This document shows positions 21,789 to 28,557 of a stretch of DNA of 29,255 nucleotides, piece after piece (positions within the stretch are counted from its first letter, which is position 1; each line of letters starts with the position of its first letter). The stretch lies in NCBI GenBank assembly GCA_900544605.1, contig UQVP01000011.1, positions 1 to 29,255 of the forward strand. Reading direction: 5' to 3'. Source of the DNA: an uncultured Mycoplasmatota bacterium (GTDB taxonomy: Bacteria > Bacillota_I > Bacilli_A > RF39 > UBA660). The translations under genes and the position numbers were made by a program. The notes under the pieces are model-generated. The model searched no databases and had not been told where the DNA came from. It saw only the letters and a program-made list of their open reading frames with translations.

Positions 21789-23148
21789 CATTAATATAAT
21801 TTACTACTTCATCTAATTTAATAGTAACTTGTTCCATTGTATCTCTGTCTCTTACAGTTACTGTGCCATTATTTATAGTCTCATCATCTATTGTTATTGC
21901 ATATGGAGTTCCTACTACATCACATCTTCTATAACGTTTACCAATATTACCAGTTTCATCATATGATGTCATAAAATGCTTACTTAAGTTTTTATATACT
22001 TCCATTGCTTTTTCTGAATGGTACTTCTTAACTAAAGGTAATACTGCTACCTTATAAGGAGCTAAGAATGGATGAAAATGCATTACTTCACGTTCACTAC
22101 CATCTTCTAATGTTTCTTTTTCATAAGCATCACATAGTACTGTAAGTACTGTCCTTTCAACACCTACTGATGGTTCAATAACATAAGGGATATATTTTTC
22201 ATTAGTTTCAGGATCTAAATAACTCATGTTTTGCCCTGATACAGTTTGATGTTGTGTTAAATCATAATCAGTACGACTTGCTATACCCCAAAGTTCTCCC
22301 CAACCAAATGGAAATTCATATTCAATATCAGTAGTAGCATTACTATAGAAACATAACTCTTCTTTTGAATGATCTCTCATTCTTAACTTATCTTTATTAA
22401 TACCTAAAGATAATAAGTAATTAAAGCAATAATCTTTATAATATTTATGCCACTCTAATTCTGTTCCTGGTTTACAGAAAAATTCTAATTCCATTTGTTC
22501 AAATTCACGAACTCTAAAAATAAAGTTACCTGGAGTTATTTCGTTTCTAAAACTCTTACCTACTTGACCAATACCAAATGGCACTTTGAGTCTCATACTT
22601 CTTTGAACATTTAAAAAATTAACAAATATCCCTTGCGCTGTTTCAGGACGTAAATAAATTGTTGCTTTAGCATCTTCTGTAACACCTTGGAATGTTTTAA
22701 ACATTAAATTAAATTGTCTAATATCAGTAAAATTACTTTTACCACACTTTGGACAAGGAACTTTATTCTCAGTAATGAACTTCATCATCTCTTCATTACT
22801 CATTGAATCTCCATCATTACTGTTTGTAAAATCATTGATTAAATTATCAGCTCTATGTCTTGTTTTACATTCTTTACAATCAATTAGTGGATCAGCAAAT
22901 GTTTTTAAATGTCCAGATGCTTCCCAAGTTTTTGGGTTCATAAGAATAGCGCTATCAAGACCAACATTATTAGGATCTTCTTGAACAAATTTCTTTAACC
23001 AAGCACGTTTTACATTATCTTTTAAAAGTGCTCCTAAAGGTCCAAAATCCCAAGTGTTAGCAAGTCCTCCATATATTTCACTTCCTTGAAATATAAATCC
23101 ATATTGTTTACAAACATTAACCATATCTTCCATTGTTATTTTTTCCAT
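21772..23148 (-). CDS. glyS: Glycyl-tRNA synthetase, dimeric (eukaryote/archaeal-like) type
   Basis: A 458-residue class II alpha2-type GlyRS that charges tRNA-Gly, as found in many Bacillota, rather than the alpha2beta2 GlyQ/GlyS form. Motifs: GSEIYGGLANTWDFGPLG near the start, cysteine pairs CKEC (91-94) and CPKC (132-135) in the inserted region, motif 2 FRNEITPGNFIFRVREFEQM (about 200-219), and motif 3 EPSVGVERTVL, followed by an anticodon-binding domain. It is one base from the preceding unknown gene, so both are made from the T-box-controlled transcript. Confidence 0.95.
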   Translation of the reverse strand: MEKITMEDMVNVCKQYGFIFQGSEIYGGLANTWDFGPLGALLKDNVKRAWLKKFVQEDPNNVGLDSAILMNPKTWEASGHLKTFADPLIDCKECKTRHRADNLINDFTNSNDGDSMSNEEMMKFITENKVPCPKCGKSNFTDIRQFNLMFKTFQGVTEDAKATIYLRPETAQGIFVNFLNVQRSMRLKVPFGIGQVGKSFRNEITPGNFIFRVREFEQMELEFFCKPGTELEWHKYYKDYCFNYLLSLGINKDKLRMRDHSKEELCFYSNATTDIEYEFPFGWGELWGIASRTDYDLTQHQTVSGQNMSYLDPETNEKYIPYVIEPSVGVERTVLTVLCDAYEKETLEDGSEREVMHFHPFLAPYKVAVLPLVKKYHSEKAMEVYKNLSKHFMTSYDETGNIGKRYRRCDVVGTPYAITIDDETINNGTVTVRDRDTMEQVTIKLDEVVNYINEKIQF

Positions 23149-23149
23149 A

Positions 23150-23788
23150 TTACTTTACCTTCTTTCCTGTGTTTATCATCTCATTATATTTTTCCTGCTC
23201 TACATTTATATCATCATCAATATATCTCAATAAGAAATTACTTATTGTTATTGTTTTAGCATCACAACAAACTGTTGTCTTAAATCTTTCTTTTCTACTT
23301 AAAAATATTTTATTCCATGTTTTAACTTCTACATTCATAAATACTTTTAACATTTCTTGACCTATTTTAGTTAAATTCTTATCATCATCAAGTTCAAATT
23401 CACACATCAATGTTTTTTCATCTTTCTTTTTTGGTGAAACATCTAGAAGATCAAAATTAACTCTTCTCTTTGAACCTATTAAATCAATATAATAATATTT
23501 TTCTTGTGATATCATTTTTAAAAATTGTTTAAAAGATTTTAACATATGTCTATCAATTAAATCTAAAAGAACTTTACTTTTTATATTAATAAGTTCAACT
23601 GTACTACCTTCATTTCTTTTTAATTTAGTAGTATCATTTTTTGTTATTTTTGAATATATCAAGTATCTTCCTAATACTTTAGTTTGAATATCTTTAAGTA
23701 GTAACATTTCGTTATCATATTTTTCATCAAATATTATTTCACCATTACTATCTTTAATAATTATCTGTTCCCTTTTTACATCTGCCAT
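23150..23788 (-). CDS. Protein of unknown function between the glycine T-box and glyS
   Basis: A 212-residue soluble, lysine-rich protein without signal peptide or membrane segment. I do not recognise the family. It begins MADVKREQIIIKDSNGEIIF, is mixed alpha/beta by appearance, and has a long basic middle with KSFKQFLKMISQEKYYYIDL and a later FKTTVCCDAKTITISNFLL. It follows GAGGTAAATA at the ATG and is the first gene after the T-box; glyS starts immediately after its stop. It is therefore induced when glycine runs short. A link with glycine, tRNA or translation is possible but rests on position alone. Confidence 0.75.
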   Translation of the reverse strand: MADVKREQIIIKDSNGEIIFDEKYDNEMLLLKDIQTKVLGRYLIYSKITKNDTTKLKRNEGSTVELINIKSKVLLDLIDRHMLKSFKQFLKMISQEKYYYIDLIGSKRRVNFDLLDVSPKKKDEKTLMCEFELDDDKNLTKIGQEMLKVFMNVEVKTWNKIFLSRKERFKTTVCCDAKTITISNFLLRYIDDDINVEQEKYNEMINTGKKVK

Positions 23789-23925
23789 TATTTACCTCTA
23801 TCTAATCATAAAAAAACTCCTAAAATGTGTAAGGACGAGTTATACCCGCGGTTCCACCTTACTTATTCTAGAAGAATCTCTCTTTATATATTGCTCTGGG
23901 ATTCCAACCCCGTCATCACATTGAT
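23789..23925 (-). promoter_or_regulatory. Compact T-box leader upstream of the unknown gene and glyS
   Basis: The antiterminator core AAGGTGGAACCGCGG is clear (23846-23860), with a terminator formed by AACTC...GAGTT and TCCT...AGGA followed by seven T. Upstream there is only ~65 bases: a hairpin GGGGTTGGAATCCC, carrying the GTTGG of T-box Stem I loops, and a small stem ATTCT/AGAAT. The lower part of Stem I and a clear glycine specifier are not recognisable. Glycine is assumed from glyS. Confidence 0.8.
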
Positions 23926-23931
23926 ATCTAT

Positions 23932-23960
23932 ATTTTATTCTATTTTTATAAAATAGTCAA
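23932..23960 (-). promoter_or_regulatory. Promoter of the glyS T-box transcript
   Basis: TTGACT (23955-23960), a 17-base spacer and TAAAAT (23932-23937) on the minus strand. It fixes the leader as short. Confidence 0.7.
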
Positions 23961-24012
23961 TTATTATTTTGCTTTTTTTGTTGCCATTTATAGAGCCGGC
24001 TTTACTCACTTT

Positions 24013-24447
24013 TTAATAAAATATCATATTCAACAATATCGCACTTACAATACCAAATACTAGACCACCTAATACTTCCATAGGTTTATGTCCTAATTGT
24101 TCTTTTAGATGTTTATAATTATCTTCCTCAAAAACTTGATCTAGAAGTTTATTAATAGCCTCGGCATGTTTACCTGATTGCATTCTAAGACCCATGGCAT
24201 CATACATAATTATTAAAGAAAATACTAATGATACACCAAATAAAGGAGAATCAAAGCCAAGATTAAGACCTACTAAAGTAGTTATTGATATACATAAAGA
24301 TGTATGACTACTAGGCATTCCTCCACTACCATTAAAAAGTCTTCCCCATACTAATTTATGACACTTAATTGATTCTAATATAAATTTTATTATTTGACTT
24401 AAAACAAGTGTTATTACTGGAACTAATATATATTTATAACTACCCAT
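24013..24447 (-). CDS. Divergent PAP2-family membrane protein (DUF212, YuiD-like)
   Basis: A 144-residue membrane protein of the divergent PAP2 (acid phosphatase/vanadium-dependent haloperoxidase related) family, with about four membrane helices. Family motifs: GRLFNGSGGMPSSHTS (42-48 core), MYDAMGLRMQSGKHAEAIN and KEQLGHKPMEVLGGLVFG. The motifs resemble phosphatase active-site segments, so a lipid phosphatase activity is suspected, but no substrate is established for the family. It lies nine bases after recO with a GGAGGA ribosome site, as last gene of the ybeY-era-recO run. Confidence 0.9.
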   Translation of the reverse strand: MGSYKYILVPVITLVLSQIIKFILESIKCHKLVWGRLFNGSGGMPSSHTSLCISITTLVGLNLGFDSPLFGVSLVFSLIIMYDAMGLRMQSGKHAEAINKLLDQVFEEDNYKHLKEQLGHKPMEVLGGLVFGIVSAILLNMIFY

Positions 24448-24455
24448 AAATCCTC

Positions 24456-25199
24456 CTATTTATCAAATTTTATTTTGTTTAAATCTTTTAGAAACTTCTT
24501 TGTTTTTAAATATAATCCTGTATATTGTTCATAGTAGTCATCTAAAAAATCATTTATTTCATTTTTACATAAATTACTTATTTCTAATTTAGATATTTTA
24601 TCAATATCAACATAATAAAACATTCTAATTAATTTTATTGTTTTTTCAGATACAATCTTTTCACTAGTAACACAATCTCCGCATACATATCCACCTTTAA
24701 TATTAGATAGAGTAACTATGTTATTTGTTTTACCACATCCGCTACAACAATCTAAAACTGGCATTACTCCAAGCAAATCTAAAAATTTTAATTCAATAAT
24801 ATTAGTTATGACAAGCGGATCAAATCCTTCATCTATCTTTTTTAGTGCGGCAAGTAAATTAGTAAATACTAATTTGTGTGGGTTATGTTTCATTACTTGA
24901 CTTGATAAATCTAAAAGAAAAGAAACATAACTAATTTTTTCAATATCTTTTCTTACATTTTTAAAAGAATTAACAACATCAACACTTACTAGGGTTGATA
25001 ACTTATTTTCTTTATAATAAACATCAAAATAACCATAGTTTAATTTACTAGAAACATTAGCAAGATCACTTTTTAATTTTCTAGCGCCTTTAGCCATCAT
25101 GCCTATTATTCCTTTATCCGGAGTTAAAACATTAATTATCTTACTAGTTTCACCATATGCCTGTTCACTAATAATTATACCTTCGATTTTTTCAATCAT
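24456..25199 (-). CDS. recO: DNA repair protein RecO
   Basis: A 247-residue recombination mediator that, with RecR, loads RecA on SSB-coated gaps and anneals strands. It has an N-terminal OB fold (IEGIIISEQAYGETSKIINV, GMMAKGARK), a helical middle, and a C-terminal zinc-finger with CSGC (152-155) and CGDC (173-176). Its ATG overlaps the TGA of the DUF1653 gene (ATGA), so translation is coupled. The era-yqzL-recO order is that of Bacillus. Confidence 0.93.
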   Translation of the reverse strand: MIEKIEGIIISEQAYGETSKIINVLTPDKGIIGMMAKGARKLKSDLANVSSKLNYGYFDVYYKENKLSTLVSVDVVNSFKNVRKDIEKISYVSFLLDLSSQVMKHNPHKLVFTNLLAALKKIDEGFDPLVITNIIELKFLDLLGVMPVLDCCSGCGKTNNIVTLSNIKGGYVCGDCVTSEKIVSEKTIKLIRMFYYVDIDKISKLEISNLCKNEINDFLDDYYEQYTGLYLKTKKFLKDLNKIKFDK

Positions 25200-25408
25200 T
25201 TAACTAATTCAAATCTATATTCTTGCGTAATATTTGGATATTTTTCTTTATCCACTTTAGATAAAAACATATCTTTAGGACGAGCCCATATTTTACCATT
25301 ATGTTCATAAACCACTAACTCTTCTTCTGTTTCTGTGTGTTTACAAACACAAATTATTTTCATTAAATCTCCCTTAAAATGTCTATAGATTTGACCTTCC
25401 TTTATCAT
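25196..25408 (-). CDS. DUF1653-family small protein
   Basis: A 70-residue soluble protein with the DUF1653 pattern: IYRHFKGDLMKIICVCKHTE, ELVVYEH, WARPKDMFLSKVD and a final YRFEL. The fold is a small beta barrel; no function is established. The ATG follows AGGAG at about ten bases. It overlaps the end of the YqzL-like ORF by 26 bases and the start of recO by four, so all three are translationally linked. Confidence 0.88.
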   Translation of the reverse strand: MIKEGQIYRHFKGDLMKIICVCKHTETEEELVVYEHNGKIWARPKDMFLSKVDKEKYPNITQEYRFELVK

Positions 25409-25490
25409 TATCTTTTAACTCCTTATATTTTATATAATATTCTATTTTTCCTGTATTTTTAAATAAATCCCATAATAACTGTTTATTCAT
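25383..25490 (-). CDS. yqzL: YqzL-like small protein
   Basis: A 35-residue ORF, MNKQLLWDLFKNTGKIEYYI then KYKELKDND. It matches the YqzL pattern (W-LF--TG-I--Y--YKE) and occupies the gene's usual place between era and recO. The ATG has GGTGAT five bases upstream. Function is unknown. It ends inside the DUF1653 gene, in another frame. Short length lowers certainty, but position and motif agree. Confidence 0.75.
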   Translation of the reverse strand: MNKQLLWDLFKNTGKIEYYIKYKELKDNDKGRSNL

Positions 25491-25537
25491 TTTTATCACC
25501 TATTATATATTGGTGATACTAAGTAAATTTTATTCAA

Positions 25538-26425
25538 TTATTTTTCAAAATCATAATAACCAAATTCTTGAAGATATTTTTCACGATCACGCCATTTTTT
25601 TATACATCTAACATATAAATCTAAATATACTTTTTTACCAAGTAAAGCTTCAATATCTTCACGTGCAGAAATTCCTATTTCTTTTATTTTTGCTCCTTGT
25701 TTTCCAATAATAATTCTTTTTAGAGAATCCCTATCAACAATAATAGATGCGATTACATTAACACTATTTTTACTAAATTCCATTTTCTCTACTACACATG
25801 TAACAGAATGTGGTACTTCTTCTTCGGTTGTTCTAAATACTTTTTCACGAATTATTTCAGCGGTCATAAATTGTTCAGAAGAATTTGTATATGTATCTTC
25901 GTCATAATATTTAATATTATCTTTTAAATATTTTTTTAACACTTTAACAACAGTTTCGATATTATCTTTCTTTAAAGCTGAAAGAGGAATAATTTCTTTA
26001 AAATCGTATAAATCTTTATATTCATCTATTTTTAATAATATCTTTTCTTTAGATATTTTATCAACTTTGTTGATAACTAAAATTACTGGTTTATTAACCG
26101 TTTTTAATCTTTCTAAAACATATTTATCTCCAGGACCTAAAGACTCACTACCATCTACTAGAAAAAGTATTATATCAACATCATCAATACTATAATAAGC
26201 TTGTCTATTTAAAACCTTACCTAGTTTATGAGTTGGTTTATGAATACCTGGTGTATCAACAAATATTATTTGTGCTTCACTATCGTTATATATTCCCTCA
26301 ATAATATTTCTTGTTGTTTGAGGTTTATTAGATGTGATTGCAACTTTATGCCCAACTATACTATTTAATAAAGTAGATTTACCAACATTAGGTCTACCTA
26401 CTAAACTTACAAATCCACTCTTCAT
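25538..26425 (-). CDS. era: GTPase Era
   Basis: A 295-residue essential GTPase that binds 16S rRNA near its 3' end in 30S assembly. G1 is GRPNVGKST (10-18), effector region NKPQTTRN, G3 VDTPGIHKP, G4 NKVD, G5 SALK. A C-terminal KH domain follows, with IIIGKQGAKIKEIGISARED, and the protein ends LQEFGYYDFEK. Ten bases separate it from ybeY, another rRNA maturation factor in the same operon. Confidence 0.96.
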   Translation of the reverse strand: MKSGFVSLVGRPNVGKSTLLNSIVGHKVAITSNKPQTTRNIIEGIYNDSEAQIIFVDTPGIHKPTHKLGKVLNRQAYYSIDDVDIILFLVDGSESLGPGDKYVLERLKTVNKPVILVINKVDKISKEKILLKIDEYKDLYDFKEIIPLSALKKDNIETVVKVLKKYLKDNIKYYDEDTYTNSSEQFMTAEIIREKVFRTTEEEVPHSVTCVVEKMEFSKNSVNVIASIIVDRDSLKRIIIGKQGAKIKEIGISAREDIEALLGKKVYLDLYVRCIKKWRDREKYLQEFGYYDFEK

Positions 26426-26434
26426 ACTATCTTC

Positions 26435-26881
26435 CTATCTTTTTATTCCATATCCATCTAAGATTTCATCTTGACGAGCAAACATTATTTTTTCTTCTTC
26501 TGGTTTCATATGATCATACCCAAGTAAGTGTAAAAAGCCATGAATAGTTAAAAAACTAAGTTCTCTTAAAACACTGTGTTCATATTCTTTTGCTTGAGAA
26601 TATACTCTTTCACGGCATATATAAATATCTCCAAGTAGTCTAAAATCTTCATATTTGATATCTTCGTTATCCTCTAGAGCAAAAGTAATAACATCAGTAG
26701 GTCTATCGATATTTCGATATTCTCTATTAAGCTCATGAATTTTTTCTTCATCAACTAGAATAACATTAAATATAACATTACCAACATTTTCTTTTTCTAT
26801 CGCATAATCTATCAATCCAGGTAAAGTTTCTAATTCTTTCATTTCTTCATTAGTTTCATTAAATATTTCAACGTTTCCCAT
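26435..26881 (-). CDS. ybeY: rRNA maturation endoribonuclease YbeY
   Basis: A 148-residue zinc-dependent ribonuclease for 16S rRNA 3' processing and 70S quality control. The metal site HGFLHLLGYDH (His114, His118, His124) is intact, and NREYRNIDRPTDVITFAL is the conserved central segment. First gene of the ybeY-era-yqzL-DUF1653-recO run. The dgkA and cdd genes usually between ybeY and era are missing. Confidence 0.95.
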   Translation of the reverse strand: MGNVEIFNETNEEMKELETLPGLIDYAIEKENVGNVIFNVILVDEEKIHELNREYRNIDRPTDVITFALEDNEDIKYEDFRLLGDIYICRERVYSQAKEYEHSVLRELSFLTIHGFLHLLGYDHMKPEEEKIMFARQDEILDGYGIKR

Positions 26882-26902
26882 ATAACACCACTCTCTTTTT
26901 CA

Positions 26903-26931
26903 ATTATATTATAAATAAACATTTTTTTCAA
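26903..26931 (-). promoter_or_regulatory. Promoter of the ybeY-era-recO operon
   Basis: TTGAAA (26926-26931), a 17-base spacer and TATAAT (26903-26908) on the minus strand. Confidence 0.65.
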
Positions 26932-26935
26932 TCAA

Positions 26936-26970
26936 AACAAAAAAAGTAATGCCTTTTTTCGCATTACTTT
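26936..26970 (-). terminator. Intrinsic terminator of yqfC-yqfD
   Basis: A perfect 10-bp stem (aaagtaatgc / gcattacttt, 26943-26970) with an eight-base loop and T run on the minus strand. Confidence 0.85.
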
Positions 26971-27046
26971 ATATTATTTTATCCTAATTTTAAGGCAATT
27001 ATAAGTAGGAGGAATTTCTTTGTCATACTTTTTGCAATTATTATAA

Positions 27047-28243
27047 CTAATTATTTTCATTAATTATATTTTCTGGGATTTGTTCTTCAATAATTTCTGC
27101 ATAATCAGTTATATCTTCATAAATGGAAAAGAAAATATCAACTGAAACTTCATTTTCTTTAATATCAACTTTTAAAACTTTATTTTTAATAATATGTTCA
27201 TCAGCTTCTAATTCCATATTTATTTGTTCAATACCTTTTTCTATTGCTTTATTAATAGCTTGTTCTTCAGTTAATATTTGATCTACTACTCTAACTTCTT
27301 CTTGATGTTCATACACAAGTTTTATAGGTAACAATTTATTTTCTACAATAGTTTTATCGAGAACTTTCTTATCTTTAAAGGAAGAAAAAAAGTTAATAGA
27401 TTTATTTAAAAATTTAAAAGAGATAATATTTTTATTTTTACCAGTTAAAACTTCTTCATAATAGTTAAAGGGATAATCAACAGTAACTGTGTACCATACT
27501 TCACCATACACTTTTCCATCAGCAGAAGTTGTTCCTTTTTTTTCTTCATTTAATGATATATCTCCACTTATTATTACATCCCCTTTTTTTACATAAGTAT
27601 TCTTATTTTTAATAATTTGTCCTTTTTTAGCAGTAACTAATTTTATTAAGGCATCCTTTTTAGCAACAACATTTCTATTTTTTAATTCTTCTTTTTTATC
27701 TGCTAACTCTCTAAGTTCTACTTTAACAACATATTTAACACCCTGTGCCTCTATTTCAATCCACTCTATTTTATCAGGGTATTTATCTATTATCTGATTT
27801 TTTATTTTCTGTAATTCTTTAAAACTTTTTTTCATTGTATATTTATCTAACCCATAATTTTTTAATTCATTAGTTAAAAATGTTCTTATTTCACTGCTAG
27901 AATGAATTACTTCTACCTTAAAAATAACGTTTGTTAAAAAAATTAATAGAGCAAGTCCTAAAGCTATAGAAAATATTAGTATCCTATTTATACTAATTAA
28001 TTTTCTTACTTTTATTAACCCTTTAGCACCTACAACATTAACTTCATAGATAGATTTCAAATTCATAAGTTTTTGATAATCATCTTTATAAATAACAATT
28101 TCTATAATATCTCTTTTAATATTTTTAATATTTAAAAGTTCAATTTTATTACTTGCTAATTTATGAATAAATCTTTCAGTATTTTTTCCTCTAATTTCTA
28201 ATTTTAATTTACTTTTAACATGATAAAAAAGACTATTTTTCAT
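27047..28243 (-). CDS. yqfD: Sporulation protein YqfD family
   Basis: A 398-residue membrane protein of the YqfD family, whose members are made in the mother cell during sporulation and are needed for efficient sporulation. A ~85-residue cytoplasmic N-terminal domain with FIHKLASNKIELLNI is followed by one membrane helix (about 88-110) and a long extracytoplasmic domain with KYPDKIEWIEIEAQGVKYVVK, NVVAKKDALIKLVTAKKGQI, VKKGDVIISGDI and GKVYGEVWYTVTVDYPF. Full length. Its ATG lies four bases after yqfC. The pairing yqfC-yqfD is standard, but phoH, which usually follows, is absent here. Confidence 0.92.
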   Translation of the reverse strand: MKNSLFYHVKSKLKLEIRGKNTERFIHKLASNKIELLNIKNIKRDIIEIVIYKDDYQKLMNLKSIYEVNVVGAKGLIKVRKLISINRILIFSIALGLALLIFLTNVIFKVEVIHSSSEIRTFLTNELKNYGLDKYTMKKSFKELQKIKNQIIDKYPDKIEWIEIEAQGVKYVVKVELRELADKKEELKNRNVVAKKDALIKLVTAKKGQIIKNKNTYVKKGDVIISGDISLNEEKKGTTSADGKVYGEVWYTVTVDYPFNYYEEVLTGKNKNIISFKFLNKSINFFSSFKDKKVLDKTIVENKLLPIKLVYEHQEEVRVVDQILTEEQAINKAIEKGIEQINMELEADEHIIKNKVLKVDIKENEVSVDIFFSIYEDITDYAEIIEEQIPENIINENN

Positions 28244-28247
28244 ATCA

Positions 28248-28487
28248 TTACCTCAATTCTATATTTTTTATATCTCCGGTAATTAATACTTCACTACTCA
28301 TTAAACGTGACACTACTAGATTATCTCCTTTTACTACTAAGCAACCATCTTTGTGATATACCATAACTTTACTAGAATCAAAATGCCCAATTGTTTCATA
28401 ATTAACTACATTTACTTTATGTTTATAAATTCTTATTTCTAAATCATCTTCTAGTAAAAAGCTTCTCAGTTTATTAATAGATTTCAT
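28248..28487 (-). CDS. yqfC: YabP/YqfC-family sporulation protein
   Basis: A 79-residue YqfC-type protein with a YabP/YqfC beta-rich domain: IYKHKVNVVNYETIGHFDSS, MVYHKDGCLVVKGDNLVVSR and a final VLITGDIKNIELR. It is shorter than B. subtilis YqfC by a few N-terminal residues. The ATG follows GGTGAT; a TATAAT lies 15 bases before it without a good -35, so the promoter may be a sporulation-specific type. It precedes yqfD in an operon. Confidence 0.9.
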   Translation of the reverse strand: MKSINKLRSFLLEDDLEIRIYKHKVNVVNYETIGHFDSSKVMVYHKDGCLVVKGDNLVVSRLMSSEVLITGDIKNIELR

Positions 28488-28517
28488 AGTATCACCATTA
28501 TAAATATATTTTTATAC

Positions 28518-28545
28518 AAGAAAAAATAGACTTTAAAGTCTATTT
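28518..28545 (-). terminator. Intrinsic terminator of pilin-like gene 2
   Basis: A perfect 22-base palindrome (28524-28545, aaatagacttt / aaagtctattt) followed by T on the minus strand. Confidence 0.75.
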
Positions 28546-28557
28546 AATCAATATTTA

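Noticed and set aside
26979..27026. 15-codon hydrophobic ORF after yqfD (MTKKFLLLIIALKLG)
   Set aside because: No ribosome site at a proper distance, it stops just before the yqfD terminator, and nothing else supports it.
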